A stretch of DNA of 64,000 nucleotides from Novosphingobium lentum NBRC 107847 (GTDB taxonomy: Bacteria; Pseudomonadota; Alphaproteobacteria; Sphingomonadales; Sphingomonadaceae), in NCBI RefSeq assembly GCF_001590965.1, contig NZ_BCTW01000001.1, positions 186,001 through 250,000 on the forward strand, written 5' to 3'. Below are positions 8,081 to 18,065 of this stretch, one piece after another. The position numbers and the translations under genes were made by a program. The notes below the pieces were generated by a model, which saw only the letters and a list, made by a program, of their open reading frames with translations, was not told the DNA's origin and did no database searches. Every line of letters starts with the position of its first letter. The stretch's first letter is position 1.

Positions 8081-9910
8081 CTACTCCACCGCCAGTCCGA
8101 ACATCAGGTCGCGCACGTATTTCACCGGCAGCGAGCCGTGCGCGAGTACCGCGTCGTTGTAGCGTTTCAGCGTGTAGGCTGCGCCCCAGCGCTGTTTCGC
8201 CTCGTCGCGCAGTGCGCTGTGTTCGGCGAAGCCGGTGAAATAACTCAGCAGCTGGGTGGATGAGAGGCTGGCGCGGATCCATTTGCCCGCCGCCTCGCGC
8301 TCCTGCTGGAACGCGCCGTGCATCATCAGGTCCATCGCCGCATCGCGGCTCATGCCCTCGGTCTGGATGCCGATGTCGAGCAGCGTGTTGCTGACCGAGC
8401 GCAGCCGCATCTTGAGCACCGTCAGCCGGAACAGCCGCGCGGCTTGCGGATCAGCCCCTTTGCCTGAAACGGGCCAGTTGGCCTCGCCGTACCCTTCGTC
8501 CTTCATCATCCCTTCGGCATAGACCGCCCAGCCTTCCACGAACGGCCCCGACCCCAACACCGCGCGCAGGCGCGAGGGGTCTTTGTTGGCATGGTCGAGC
8601 TGGAGGTAATGCCCCGGCATCGCTTCATGGATCGCCAAATCCTGGATCATGAAATCGTTGTATTCGCTGAGGAACGAGGTTGCCTGCGCATCGGTCCAGT
8701 CGTCGGGGATCGGCGAGACCGCGAAGAAGTTGGCACCGTTCTGTTCCAACGCGCCCGGCGGATCGTCGTAAGCCACCGCGTTGCCCTGCTGGAACTTGGG
8801 CATGGTGATGACCTTGACCGGACCATCGGGCATCGTGACGAGACCGCGCGCGGAAACGAAGGCGGTGGCCTGCGCCAGCGCGGCGCGCGCGCTGTTTTCC
8901 AGTTCGGCGCGGGCGGGGCGGTGCGCGTAACTGAGGGCAAGCGCCTGCTCGATCGCCGCCTGCTGCTGCGCCGCGGTGGGCTGTTCGGGCCAGCGGCCAT
9001 CCGCCAGCACCCGCCGGGCCAGATCGTACATTTCGGCGCGAACGCCTGCCATCGCCGCCACCGCGCGGCGTTTCAGTTCGGGCCGCGTCATCGACGACTG
9101 CAGCGCGAAGGCCATTTTCTCGTCATACAGCTGCGGACCCAGCCGGAAGTCGCCTTTCGCCTGCGGCACCAGCACCGTGTCGAGCCACGTCTGCTGCTCC
9201 GCCACCGCCGCCTTCAGGCGGACCAGCGCCGCATCGAACCGCGCACGGTCGGCGCCCGACAGCTCGCCCGCGTGCGGTGCCAGCATCCCGTCGGCAATCT
9301 CGACGATGCCGCCGTTCTGCTTCGACACGGTCTGCGCGTAAACCACCGGCACGCGCGCCGGCACCAGCTGGCGGCGCATTTCCGCCAGATACGCCGGGAC
9401 CGCCTCCATCCGCGCGGTGGCGGATTTCAGCCGCTTCGGCCACGGCGCGAAATCGCGCGCGGCCAGGCCGTAAAGCGCCTGCGCGGCGCCATCGTTGTAC
9501 TCCTGCGCGTTCCACGCCCACGACTGCAGCCGGTCGTTGGTCCACAGCCGGTAGCGCAGTTCGTTGTCGAGCATCGCCAGATCGACCTGGTTGTCGCGGC
9601 TGAGCGAGGCGCGATCGATCCGCGACAGATCGCCGAGCAGCGCGCGCCATTCGGCCTCGCGCGCATCGCGCCCGGCGGGGGTGATGTCGGCGAGCCGATC
9701 GTCGTAGCGATGCTCGCCCAGCTGCGTGGCCTGCACCGGATCGAACCGCGTCAGGCTGGCGATGAAGCGATCGGCCAGCGCGGTGAACGCAGCATCGGCC
9801 GTGGTGGCGTGTTGCGCCTGCGGCGACGATGGCGGCATCGTGGCGCACGCACAGAGCGCCAGCGCGGACCCGGCGGTGACGAGAAGCCGGAGCGAAACGG
9901 GAAAGGGCAT
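8081..9910 (-). CDS. DUF885 lipoprotein, predicted metallopeptidase
   Basis: A 609-residue DUF885 protein. The N terminus is a lipoprotein signal peptide ending in a lipobox-like LALCAC, so it should be anchored in the periplasm. A zinc-peptidase-like HEAMPGHYLQ motif (HExxxGHxxQ) sits near residue 427, with a downstream glutamate in EGWAVYAEGMM as probable third ligand. DUF885 resembles thermolysin-like or M32-type gluzincins, but substrates are mostly unknown. It stands alone between the toxin-antitoxin genes and an EamA transporter; no operon is obvious. Confidence 0.88.
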   Translation of the reverse strand: MPFPVSLRLLVTAGSALALCACATMPPSSPQAQHATTADAAFTALADRFIASLTRFDPVQATQLGEHRYDDRLADITPAGRDAREAEWRALLGDLSRIDRASLSRDNQVDLAMLDNELRYRLWTNDRLQSWAWNAQEYNDGAAQALYGLAARDFAPWPKRLKSATARMEAVPAYLAEMRRQLVPARVPVVYAQTVSKQNGGIVEIADGMLAPHAGELSGADRARFDAALVRLKAAVAEQQTWLDTVLVPQAKGDFRLGPQLYDEKMAFALQSSMTRPELKRRAVAAMAGVRAEMYDLARRVLADGRWPEQPTAAQQQAAIEQALALSYAHRPARAELENSARAALAQATAFVSARGLVTMPDGPVKVITMPKFQQGNAVAYDDPPGALEQNGANFFAVSPIPDDWTDAQATSFLSEYNDFMIQDLAIHEAMPGHYLQLDHANKDPSRLRAVLGSGPFVEGWAVYAEGMMKDEGYGEANWPVSGKGADPQAARLFRLTVLKMRLRSVSNTLLDIGIQTEGMSRDAAMDLMMHGAFQQEREAAGKWIRASLSSTQLLSYFTGFAEHSALRDEAKQRWGAAYTLKRYNDAVLAHGSLPVKYVRDLMFGLAVE

Positions 9911-9995
9911 TTGGCAAAGGCTCCGCAGACAAGTTGCAATTGCACCTATCTGCGCGAAGCGCTGGCGTCCGGCAAGGCGCAGCTGTCGCGTGCGC

Positions 9996-10913
9996 TTATC
10001 CGTCGTCGGGCGCGACGGCGTCCTCCAGCGGCGCGTCCGCCTTGCGCGCCATCACCAGCGCCAGCGCGACCAGCGCCATGCCCGCGCCATCGAGCCAGCC
10101 GACCGTCTCGCCGAACGCGAACCAGCCCGCCAGCACCGAGACCGCCGGCTGGGTGAGCAGCGCCAGCCCGATCACCAGCGGCGGAAAGTGCTTGAGCGCG
10201 TAGACCAGCAGGCCTTGCCCGATCACCTGGCTGCCCAGCGCCAGCGCGAGCAGCGGCCACCAGTGGTGCGGCCACACCGGCTCGCCGCGCAGCAACGCGA
10301 TCGCCAGCAGCACCGGCGCACCCGCGATGCTGGCGTGGACGAGCAACGCCCAGCCACCGAACCGCCCGCGCGCGTCCTGCAGCAACAGGATGTAGAACGC
10401 ATAGAAGAACCCGGCGAGAATGCAGAACAGGTCGCCGACCAGGCTCGTCGCGTCGACCTCCATGCTGCGGCCCAGCAGGATCGCAGCCCCCGCCAGCGCG
10501 GCCGCCATCGCCGCGACTTCCAGCGCGCGCGGCAACCGGCGCGCCGCGATGACGCCCCACACCATCAGGATCAGGCTGCCCGAATTGCCGAACAGCGTGG
10601 CATTGCCCAGCCGCGTGGTTTCGATGCCGATGTGCCAGCTGGCCAGATCGAACGCGAACAGCGCGCCCGCTGCCGCAACCGCCAGCCACGCCTTGGGCGA
10701 GAACCCGGTGAGCGGCTGGCCGCTGCGCCACGCCAGCAGCACCAGCAGCGGCACCGCCAGCGCCAGCCGCCAGAACCCTGCGGACACCGGCCCGCTGTCG
10801 GCCAGCCGCACCGACCACGGGCCCAGCGCCAGCGCAACGTTGCCGAGCATCAGCGCCGCGAAATGGACCGCGCGCGGTTTTTGTGGGTCGAGGGAAACGG
10901 CGGCGGTTGTCAT
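9996..10913 (-). CDS. EamA-family drug/metabolite transporter
   Basis: A 305-residue protein with ten hydrophobic segments arranged as two EamA repeats (about residues 15-150 and 160-290). Each repeat has the typical small-residue-rich helices, such as FFYAFYILLLQ and LLTQPAVSVLAGW. Members move metabolites across the inner membrane, usually by antiport or proton coupling; the substrate cannot be read from sequence. It is divergent from the ene-reductase at 11020, with a 106-base gap that should contain both promoters. Confidence 0.88.
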   Translation of the reverse strand: MTTAAVSLDPQKPRAVHFAALMLGNVALALGPWSVRLADSGPVSAGFWRLALAVPLLVLLAWRSGQPLTGFSPKAWLAVAAAGALFAFDLASWHIGIETTRLGNATLFGNSGSLILMVWGVIAARRLPRALEVAAMAAALAGAAILLGRSMEVDATSLVGDLFCILAGFFYAFYILLLQDARGRFGGWALLVHASIAGAPVLLAIALLRGEPVWPHHWWPLLALALGSQVIGQGLLVYALKHFPPLVIGLALLTQPAVSVLAGWFAFGETVGWLDGAGMALVALALVMARKADAPLEDAVAPDDG

Positions 10914-11019
10914 CGGCAGGAGCGCATCCTAGATGGGTTTCAAAGGAAAACGCAGTTTTCCGCGCCGCCCCTGCAATTCCACTGCGACCGTTTCAATTCA
11001 ACGTGAAAGTCCCCTGACC

Positions 11020-12126
11020 ATGCACGAAACGCTTTTCCAGCCGATCCGCCTTGGTGCCATCGACGCGCCCAACCGCGTGCTGATGGCCCCGCTCACCCGC
11101 GGCCGCGCCGACCCCGGATTCGTGCCCAACGCGATGATGGTCGAATATTACCGCCAGCGCGCCTCGGCCGGGCTGATCATCACCGAGGCTACGGGCATTT
11201 CGGTCGAGGGGCTCGGCTGGCCTTCCGCGCCGGGCATCTGGAGCGACGAACAGGTCGAAGGCTGGAAGGACGTAACGCAGGCCGTGCACGATGCCGGCGG
11301 CCGCATCGTGCTGCAGCTGTGGCACATGGGCCGGATCGTCCATCCCGATTTCCTTGATGGCGCGGCGCCGGTGTCGTCATCGGCGACCACCGCGCCGGGC
11401 AACGCGCACACCCCCAATGGATCGAAGCCGTTCGAACCCGCGCGTGCGCTGCGCCTCGATGAAATGCCGCGCCTGGTCGACGATTATGGCCATGCCGCCG
11501 AAAATGCGAAAAAGGCCGGGTTCGACGGCGTGCAGTTGCACGGCGCCAATGGCTATCTGATCGACCAGTTCCTGCGCGACAATTCGAACTTCCGCACCGA
11601 CGAATACGGCGGCAGCCCCGCCAATCGCGTTCGGCTGATGCGCGAAGTGCTCGAACGCCTGATCGCGGTGTGGGGCAAGGACCGCGTCTCGATTCGCCTG
11701 TCACCCAACGGCGATTCGCAAGGCACGGACGACAGCAACCCCGGTGCCGTGTTCGGCGAAGCCGCGCGCGTGCTGCAGGAGCTGGGCGTCGGGTTTGTCG
11801 AACTGCGCCAGCCCGGACCCAACGGCACGTTCGGCGCGACCGACGTGCCGCAGCAGGACGCGCTGATCCGCTCGATCTACACCGGTCCGCTGGTGCTCAA
11901 CAGCGATTACACCGCCGACCAGGCCGAAGCCGACATCGCCAGCGGCCGCTGCGACGCGGTCACGTTCGGGCGGCCGTTCATCTCCAACCCCGACCTGCCC
12001 GCGCGCATCCGCAGCGGCGCGGAACTGGCGCCCAACGTCAACGTGCCCAAAAGCTGGTACATGCCCGGTGCCGCCGGCTACATCGATTACCCGGCGATGG
12101 CAGCAGCCAGCGCCGACGCCGGCTGA
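11020..12126 (+). CDS. Old yellow enzyme family ene-reductase
   Basis: A 368-residue FMN-dependent TIM-barrel reductase of the old yellow enzyme class, which reduces activated C=C bonds with NAD(P)H. Motifs are the N-terminal NRVLMAPLTRGRAD, the FMN-binding LQLWHMGR, the catalytic-site HGANGYLIDQFL (histidine-asparagine pair binding the substrate carbonyl) followed by RTDEYGGSPANR, and VTFGRPFISNPDL near the phosphate site. ATG 11020 gives the family length; the upstream in-frame extension is unlikely. Physiological substrates are unknown; nemA-type detoxification of electrophiles is likely. Confidence 0.93.
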   Translation: MHETLFQPIRLGAIDAPNRVLMAPLTRGRADPGFVPNAMMVEYYRQRASAGLIITEATGISVEGLGWPSAPGIWSDEQVEGWKDVTQAVHDAGGRIVLQLWHMGRIVHPDFLDGAAPVSSSATTAPGNAHTPNGSKPFEPARALRLDEMPRLVDDYGHAAENAKKAGFDGVQLHGANGYLIDQFLRDNSNFRTDEYGGSPANRVRLMREVLERLIAVWGKDRVSIRLSPNGDSQGTDDSNPGAVFGEAARVLQELGVGFVELRQPGPNGTFGATDVPQQDALIRSIYTGPLVLNSDYTADQAEADIASGRCDAVTFGRPFISNPDLPARIRSGAELAPNVNVPKSWYMPGAAGYIDYPAMAAASADAG

Positions 12127-12163
12127 TCCATGATCCCCGGGGCGGTCGCGTCCCGGGGACCGG

Positions 12164-12613
12164 TCACTCGCCGTCGGGCTTTGCTGCCTTGGCGGCAGGT
12201 TTCGCCACGGCTTTCGGAGAAGGCTTGGGCGCGGGTTTTGCCGCTGACGTGGTTGCAGCCTTTGCCGCTGCCGTGGCGGACGTGTCCGGGGCAGATGTGG
12301 GTGCAACCACCGGTCGCGACTTCGCCACCGGGATGACCGGATCGGGCGCACTGTCATCCGACGTCGCTGCCAGACCTGGGGAACTGCCCGCTTGCGCGGC
12401 GGCTGCACCGGGATCGACCAGCGGCGCCTGCGCCTGCGAGCCGTCCAGATCGATCATCGCGTCGCTGACGGTGCCGGGCAGCACCTGACCACCGGCGGCC
12501 TGCGCCTTGGCATCGTCCTTTTTCGCGCCGCCGCAACCTGCCAGCAGCGCGCAGGCCAGCGCCGCGAGCACGATGGTGCGGGCGGGAAAGGTAAGGGCGG
12601 TCCGGCGGTTCAT
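12164..12613 (-). CDS. Alanine/proline-rich lipoprotein
   Basis: A 149-residue protein with a signal peptide and lipobox (ALLAGCGG, lipidated cysteine about residue 27). The mature part is low-complexity: acidic and polar in the middle, then a C-terminal tail rich in Ala, Lys and Pro (about residues 118-147) that may extend toward peptidoglycan or outer membrane. No folded domain is recognised. Its ATG overlaps the lipB stop in ATGA, so it is translationally coupled to lipB. Confidence 0.7.
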   Translation of the reverse strand: MNRRTALTFPARTIVLAALACALLAGCGGAKKDDAKAQAAGGQVLPGTVSDAMIDLDGSQAQAPLVDPGAAAAQAGSSPGLAATSDDSAPDPVIPVAKSRPVVAPTSAPDTSATAAAKAATTSAAKPAPKPSPKAVAKPAAKAAKPDGE

Positions 12614-13320
12614 GCAGCGTCCTTGACAGAACTTGGGGTCGAAGTTGTGGGCGGGCAGGGCAGCTCGAGCCGGGCGAGGAATTCCCCGGCGCGCGCGAGC
12701 AATGCCCGATCCCATGCCTGCGGCGCAACCTGCTTTCCCAGCGCGGCCAGGCTGGTTACCCCGAACGCCTCGATCCCGCACGGCACGATGCCGCTGAAAT
12801 GCGCCAGGTCGGGCGACAGGTTGACCGAAAAGCCGTGCATCGTCACCCAGCGGCGGATGCGCACGCCGATCGCGCCGATCTTGGCCTCGCGGCCATCGGG
12901 CCCTTGCGTCCAGATGCCGATCCGGCCCGGTGCGCGCCAGCTTTCCACGCCGAAATCGCCCAGCGTATCGATCACCCAGCCTTCCAGCGCGTGCACGAAG
13001 CCGCGCACGTCGCGCGCGCGGGTTTTCAGGTCGAGCAGCACGTAGCCGATCCGCTGGCCGGGCCCGTGATAGGTGTAGCGCCCGCCGCGCCCCGCCTCGA
13101 CCACGTCGAAGCGCGGATCGAGCAGTTCTTCCGGCGCGGCGCTGGTGCCGGCGGTGTAGACCGGCTCGTGCTCCAACAGCCACACCAGTTCGCGCGCGGT
13201 GCCATCCGCGATCGCGGCATTGCGCGCGGTCATCGTTGCGAGCGCGGCGCGATAGGGCACCGGCGCGTCGGCCTGCCACAGCTCGATGGCGTCGGGAAGG
13301 ATGCCGGGTGTGTCCATCAT
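12610..13320 (-). CDS. lipB: Lipoyl(octanoyl) transferase
   Basis: A 236-residue LipB, which moves octanoyl groups from acyl carrier protein to lipoyl domains of 2-oxoacid dehydrogenases. Motifs visible are [32 protein letters not shown], the catalytic lysine in AKIGAIGVR and the catalytic cysteine in FSGIVPCGI. Tandem ATGs at 13320 and 13317 are both possible starts. lipA is not in the window. The 3' end overlaps the lipoprotein gene by four bases. Confidence 0.95.
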   Translation of the reverse strand: MMDTPGILPDAIELWQADAPVPYRAALATMTARNAAIADGTARELVWLLEHEPVYTAGTSAAPEELLDPRFDVVEAGRGGRYTYHGPGQRIGYVLLDLKTRARDVRGFVHALEGWVIDTLGDFGVESWRAPGRIGIWTQGPDGREAKIGAIGVRIRRWVTMHGFSVNLSPDLAHFSGIVPCGIEAFGVTSLAALGKQVAPQAWDRALLARAGEFLARLELPCPPTTSTPSSVKDAA

Positions 13321-13508
13321 TTCGCGATGGCGCGAATGGCGTCCGGTTTCAAGGTTTGCCGACGACACGCCGCCCGAACGCGCCCGCGCGCCGGCCATGG
13401 CTGACCGATTTGCGTGGGGGGCTGTTCACGCGCCGCGCCGCTGCTAGAACGCCAGCCGACCCAAGGGCCCGCATTCCCGGCCCGATCGCTAGGGTGACGG
13501 GAACGCGC

Positions 13509-14327
13509 GTGACGAGACTGGATATCACAACCGCCTGGACGACGGCATCGGCGATGGTCGTCGCCAACCGCGACGTGCTGATCGCGATCGCCGGGGTGTT
13601 CTTCCTGCTGCCCAGCCTGATCTTCGCGGTGTTCGTGCCCGAACCCGCCGTCGCGCCCGGCACCGCCCCGCGCGAGATGATGGCGATCCTGTCCGAAAGC
13701 TATGGCAATTCCGCGCCGCTGCTGGTGCTCGTCACGCTGCTGCAGGTGGCCGGAACGCTGACCGTGCTGATCATCATGACCGATCGGGCGCGCCCCACCG
13801 TGGGCGATGCGATCCGTCGCGGTATCCGGCTGACGCTGCCCTACCTTGGCGCGCAGATCATGGTGGGCCTGGCGCTGGGTGTGAGCTTCGTGCTGCTGGC
13901 GAGCCTGGCCGCGCTGACCGGGGTGGCGGTGCTGGCCGCCGCGCTGGTGCTGATGCTGTTCGTGGCGACGGCCTATCTCGGGCTGCGCGTGTCGCTGGTG
14001 GCGCCGATCCTGGCAACCGGCGGTGAGCGCAACCCGGTGGCCGCTCTGCGCCACAGCTGGCAGCTGACGCGCGGCAATGTCGGCCGGCTCGCGCTGTTCC
14101 TGCTGCTGGCGGCGATGCTGTTCGCGGTGGTCTACGGCCTGATCATGATGTTCGTGGGCGTGGTGCTGGTACTGACCACCGGCGGCGAAGTGCAGCGCGT
14201 GCTGGCCGCCATCGTCTCGAGCGCGATCACCGCATCGGCGATGGTCTATATCGCGGCGATGCTGGCGTCGGTCCACCGCCAGCTGTCCGGCCCCGACGAT
14301 CGCGACGTGTTGGCGACGTTCGAATAA
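13509..14327 (+). CDS. Polytopic membrane protein, GPDPase-membrane-domain-like
   Basis: A 272-residue protein from GTG 13509 with about six transmembrane segments. Long Leu/Val/Ala helices are interrupted by a conserved-looking ALRHSWQLTRGN loop, a motif common in the membrane-anchoring domain found with glycerophosphodiesterases and in many stand-alone Proteobacterial proteins. Function unknown. It is divergent from lipB and convergent with the methyltransferase at 14376; a REP-like hairpin lies in the junction. Confidence 0.65.
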   Translation: MTRLDITTAWTTASAMVVANRDVLIAIAGVFFLLPSLIFAVFVPEPAVAPGTAPREMMAILSESYGNSAPLLVLVTLLQVAGTLTVLIIMTDRARPTVGDAIRRGIRLTLPYLGAQIMVGLALGVSFVLLASLAALTGVAVLAAALVLMLFVATAYLGLRVSLVAPILATGGERNPVAALRHSWQLTRGNVGRLALFLLLAAMLFAVVYGLIMMFVGVVLVLTTGGEVQRVLAAIVSSAITASAMVYIAAMLASVHRQLSGPDDRDVLATFE

Positions 14328-14343
14328 GGTTGGGAGTCTTTGT

Positions 14344-14377
14344 CCAGCCTCACGGCTGGGAGCGGCACCGGCCCGCT
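14344..14377. repeat. REP-like palindrome, copy A
   Basis: Stem CCAGCC (14344-14349), loop TCAC, stem GGCTGG (14354-14359), then the tail GCGGCACCGGCCCGC. Related copies lie at 23451, 37919 and 37952. It sits between convergent genes and its tail touches the stop of the 14376 gene. A transcription-end role is likely. Confidence 0.7.
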
Positions 14378-15002
14378 ATTCCTTCCAGCCCCAGAACAGC
14401 TGGCAGGGCAGCACATTCCACGGTTCGAACCCGGAATCGATATGGCGGAAGTGGCGCGCCATGAAGTCGCGCGCCTTGGCCGAGAACTGGTAGACCAGGA
14501 ACGCGCCGCCGGGGCGGATCACGCGGTGCGTGGCCGCCGCAATCGCCGGGCCAACCCCATCGGGCAGCGTCGAGAACGGCAGGCCCGACAGCACGTAGTC
14601 GGCATGGTCATGCCCGTGCGCGCGCACGATCTCTTCCACGTCGGCGGCCGAGCCGAGCACCGCAGTGAAGCGGCTGTCGCGGATCGTGCGCGTGAGATAG
14701 TCGATGAAATCGGGGTTGGTATCGATCACGATCAGGCTGCCATCGCGGCGCAGACGTTCCAGCACCGGGCGGCAGAACGTGCCGACGCCGGGCCCATATT
14801 CCACGAACAGCTGGCATTCGTCCCACTTCACCGGGGCGAGCATCTTGGTGATCGTGCGCTTCGATGACGGGATGATCGAGCCGACCATCACCGGATGCTT
14901 GAGGAAGCCTTTGAAGAACACACCCCATGGACCGAGCATGTGTTCGGCGCGGCGCTTGGCCCGTTGCAGCAAAGGCTCGGGCGCCGCTTGCGTGGAAGTC
15001 AT
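14376..15002 (-). CDS. Phospholipid N-methyltransferase-like protein
   Basis: A 208-residue class I SAM-dependent methyltransferase. SAM-binding motif I is FVEYGPGVGTF (about residues 66-76), with an acidic strand end IVIDTNPDF (motif II) and LSGLPFSTLPDG resembling the post-I catalytic loop of rRNA adenine and phospholipid methyltransferases. The N-terminal segment WGVFFKGFLKHPVMVGSIIPSS and the C-terminal VLPCQLFWGWK are typical of the Rhodobacter/Sinorhizobium PmtA-like group, which methylates phosphatidylethanolamine. Lipid substrate is inferred. Divergent from the MFS gene at 15099. Confidence 0.7.
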   Translation of the reverse strand: MTSTQAAPEPLLQRAKRRAEHMLGPWGVFFKGFLKHPVMVGSIIPSSKRTITKMLAPVKWDECQLFVEYGPGVGTFCRPVLERLRRDGSLIVIDTNPDFIDYLTRTIRDSRFTAVLGSAADVEEIVRAHGHDHADYVLSGLPFSTLPDGVGPAIAAATHRVIRPGGAFLVYQFSAKARDFMARHFRHIDSGFEPWNVLPCQLFWGWKE

Positions 15003-15098
15003 GTCGGGACACGGTCCTTGTTGCGACTAAAGGTCTCGCGCCGTCGCAAATTTGTCTCACTATTGCAAGCAGGGACCACGAGTCCTAACCCGAAGCGG

Positions 15099-16457
15099 AT
15101 GAACGTCCTGACGGATCGACCAGCCGGGGACCCTGCGCTCGCCGGCGTCCAGTTGCCGCGTGACCGGCTCGCGCTGCTGTTCATGGTGATGCTGGTGGTG
15201 GCCGCCGGCAACACCGCGATGCAGTCGGTCATGCCCTCCATCGGCACGCGCCTGCACATCGCCGACGTATGGGTGAGCCTGGCCTACAGCTGGTCGGCGC
15301 TGCTGTGGATGGGGCTGGCGCCATTCTGGGCGCGGCGATCCGACCGGCGCGGGCGCAAGGCGATGATGGCGCTGGGACTGGGCGGCTTTGCGCTGTCGTT
15401 CGGGTTGTGCGGCGCGATCCTGCTGGGCGGGCTGAACGGCCGGTTTTCGGGCCTGATCACCATCCTGCTGTTTGCCGCCGCCCGATCGCTGTACGGCGCG
15501 TTCGGATCGGCGGCGCCGCCGGCGGTGCAGGCCTATGTCGCCAGCCGCACCAGCCGCGCCGAGCGGACCAAGGCGCTGGCGCTGGTGGCATCGAGCTTTG
15601 GCCTGGGCACCGTGCTGGGCCCGGCACTGGCGCCGCTGCTGATCGTGCCGGGTCTGGGACTGGTCGGTCCGTTTGCCGCCTTTGCACTGATCGCGCTGGT
15701 CGTGCTGGTCGTGCTGCGGCTGCGCTTGCCCGATGACGATCCGCGCTTCGCCGCGCGGGGAGAGGTCATGGCCGCGCCGTTCAGCCCTTCGTCCAATCCG
15801 CGCATGGTCGAGGATCACCCCGACGGCACGCCGCACGAACTGCCCGCCGCCGAACCGTCCGAACCCGGCGATGCGCGGCTGCACTGGGGCGACCGGCGCC
15901 TGCGGCCGTGGCTGCTGGCGGGCCTGCTGGGCGGCCATGCGCAGGCGATCACGCTGGGGGTCGTGGGCTTCCTGCTGCTCGACCGGCTGGGCCTGCGCCA
16001 CGATCCCGACGCGGGGGCGGGGCCGATCGGGCTGGTGCTGATGTGCGGGGCGTTCGCCACGCTGCTGGCGCAGTGGGGGCTGATCCCCGCGCTCGATCTG
16101 GGCCCGCGCACTTCGACGTTGTGGGGCATGGGCCTGTGCGCGGTCGGCACGCTGGCGCTGGCGGAGGGCAGCGACCTGCACACCATCGCCACCGGCTTTG
16201 CGATCTCGTCGATGGGGTTTGGGCTGTTCCGGCCCGGGTTCACCTCTGGCGCCAGCCTGGCTGTCACGCCTGGGGAACAAGGACAGGCGGCGGGGATTGT
16301 CGCAGCTGTGAACGGCGCGGCTTACATTGTCGCCCCGGCGATCGGCGTGTGGCTGTACGGCCATTCGCGCTGGCTGGCGTGGGGACTGGTGGAGCTGGCT
16401 TGCGTCGGAGTGCTGACGCTGGGCCCGAGCGCATTGGCACGCGACGCGAAGGATTGA
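15099..16457 (+). CDS. Major facilitator superfamily transporter
   Basis: A 452-residue protein with twelve hydrophobic segments. The signature loop between helices 2 and 3 reads WARRSDRRGRKAMM, a good match to the MFS motif A (GxLaDrxGrkxxl). Helix 5 carries GTVLGPALAPLL, the antiporter-type motif C. A long polar loop at about residues 215-265 separates the two six-helix halves. It is probably a proton-coupled efflux pump or a metabolite exporter; the substrate is unknown. Confidence 0.88.
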   Translation: MNVLTDRPAGDPALAGVQLPRDRLALLFMVMLVVAAGNTAMQSVMPSIGTRLHIADVWVSLAYSWSALLWMGLAPFWARRSDRRGRKAMMALGLGGFALSFGLCGAILLGGLNGRFSGLITILLFAAARSLYGAFGSAAPPAVQAYVASRTSRAERTKALALVASSFGLGTVLGPALAPLLIVPGLGLVGPFAAFALIALVVLVVLRLRLPDDDPRFAARGEVMAAPFSPSSNPRMVEDHPDGTPHELPAAEPSEPGDARLHWGDRRLRPWLLAGLLGGHAQAITLGVVGFLLLDRLGLRHDPDAGAGPIGLVLMCGAFATLLAQWGLIPALDLGPRTSTLWGMGLCAVGTLALAEGSDLHTIATGFAISSMGFGLFRPGFTSGASLAVTPGEQGQAAGIVAAVNGAAYIVAPAIGVWLYGHSRWLAWGLVELACVGVLTLGPSALARDAKD

Positions 16458-16577
16458 GCCATTTCCGATTTCGCCCCTTCGCGCAGTGGTGAAGCACCCG
16501 GGCCGGGCGATCGACGACATTTTGCGACAAGGCAGGTGGTTGCCAGCGTACCGGACGCGGGCTTAACCGCTGCTGCA

Positions 16578-18065
16578 ATGCCTGCGCCCGCTTCCCCCCA
16601 GACGGTCATCGCACGCGGCGTGGGCTCGAACGCGTTGAGCTTCGTGCTGCGCTTTGCTGCGCGGGCCGGGTTCCTGTTCATCGGCGCCAAGCTGTTCGGC
16701 GCAACCAGTTACGGCGTGTTCACGCTGGCGGTCGCGGTCGTCGAACTGGCGGTGCCGGTCGCCAGCCTCGGGCTGAAGCGCATGGTGTTTCCGTGGCTGG
16801 AGGAAGAGGCGGCATCGCGCGGGGCGATGCACGTACTGCTCGATGCGCTGGCGCTGGCCACGATCGCGGGCAGCCTGGTCGCGCTGTTCATCGTATCGCT
16901 GTCCGAACTGCTGCCCGGCGCGATGATCTCGCACCAGCTGCGGCTGGCGTTGCTGGTGCTGGGCCCGGCGGTGATGGGCCAGGTGACCGCCGACATCGCG
17001 CTGGCCACCACCCGCTGGACCCACGCGATGCGCTATGAAGTCACCGCGCGCGGTGCGGTCGAGCCCTACGTCGCGACGGCGGTGACGCTGGCGGCGTGGT
17101 ACGCGGGCTTTTCCACCACCGGCCTGCTGATCGGCTACTGGGCCGGCACAATCGCGCTCGTCGGATTTTCGCTGTGGAGCGCGCGCCATTGCCTTGGCCC
17201 GTTCGGACTGCTGCGCTGGCGTCCAGACCTTGAGGCATCGTGGCAGCGCGTACGGCGCTTGCTGCCCGCCAGCGGCAGCGATCTGGTCGCCTCGTTCGCG
17301 CAGCGCGTCGACCTTTATCTGGTCGGACTGCTGCTGGGCGATGCGGCGGCGGGCATGTACGGCGTGGTGCGCCAGCTGCGCACCCCGATCCTGCAGGTGC
17401 GCCAGGCGTTCGACGGCATCCTCACCCCGCTGATCGCGCGGACCATGCGCGCCGACGGCGATGTCGCGGCGGGCGAGGCGACGGCGGCGGCCACGCGCGT
17501 GGTGCTGACCGCGCAGCTGGGCATCGTGCTGCTGATGATCGCCGCGGGCGACAGCCTGCTGGGCCTGTTCGGCAGACAGTATATCGCCGCCTACGCCGCG
17601 CTGGTGGCGATGGCGATGGGCGAGGCGGTCAACGGCGCGTTCGGGCTGAGCGAGCTGATCATCTACTATCGCCGGCCGGCGCTGGCGCTGGCGCTCAACG
17701 TCGTGCTGATCGCGATCATCGCGCTGCTGATCCCGCTGCTCGCCCCGCGCATGGGGATTGCCGGGGCATCGACCGCGACGCTGATCGCCGCCTTGTGCGG
17801 TGCCGCGCTGCGGCGGCACTGGCTGCGGCGGTTCGGCGTGCTGCGCGATCCGCTCCACGCCGCGCTGCCGATGGCCGCCGCGCTGGTCGCCGGGCTGGCC
17901 GGATATGCGGTGCAGCAATCGCTCAACGAGGTGGCGGGACTGCCGGTCCTGTTCGACAAGCTGTCTCCGCCGATCGTTGCGCTGGGATTGTACGCCGTCG
18001 CGATCCGCGCGTGGGTGCGGTGGCAGCCGACCGTGCTGTCGCTCGCCCGGTTCCGCGTGGCATGA
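16578..18065 (+). CDS. Wzx-type polysaccharide flippase
   Basis: A 495-residue membrane protein with about 12-14 helices and the Wzx/MOP-superfamily polysaccharide-synthase pattern: an N-terminal helix starting GVGSNALSFVLRF, LFGATSYGVFTLAVA, and DLYLVGLLLGDAAAGMYGVVRQL in the middle, a hallmark of lipid-linked oligosaccharide flippases. It would flip undecaprenyl- or other lipid-linked glycans to the periplasmic face. ATG 16578 is chosen; an in-frame GTG at 16536 would add 14 residues. The stop overlaps the next gene start in ATGA. It opens the surface-glycan locus. Confidence 0.85.
   Translation: MPAPASPQTVIARGVGSNALSFVLRFAARAGFLFIGAKLFGATSYGVFTLAVAVVELAVPVASLGLKRMVFPWLEEEAASRGAMHVLLDALALATIAGSLVALFIVSLSELLPGAMISHQLRLALLVLGPAVMGQVTADIALATTRWTHAMRYEVTARGAVEPYVATAVTLAAWYAGFSTTGLLIGYWAGTIALVGFSLWSARHCLGPFGLLRWRPDLEASWQRVRRLLPASGSDLVASFAQRVDLYLVGLLLGDAAAGMYGVVRQLRTPILQVRQAFDGILTPLIARTMRADGDVAAGEATAAATRVVLTAQLGIVLLMIAAGDSLLGLFGRQYIAAYAALVAMAMGEAVNGAFGLSELIIYYRRPALALALNVVLIAIIALLIPLLAPRMGIAGASTATLIAALCGAALRRHWLRRFGVLRDPLHAALPMAAALVAGLAGYAVQQSLNEVAGLPVLFDKLSPPIVALGLYAVAIRAWVRWQPTVLSLARFRVA

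Noticed and set aside
12930..13508. N-terminal extension of the membrane protein gene at 13509
   Set aside because: The extension is antisense to lipB, very Arg/Pro-rich, and precedes a good GTG start with normal membrane-protein sequence.
16536..16577. GTG start for the flippase
   Set aside because: The extra residues are not flippase-like and ATG 16578 is better placed; it is recorded as an alternative only.
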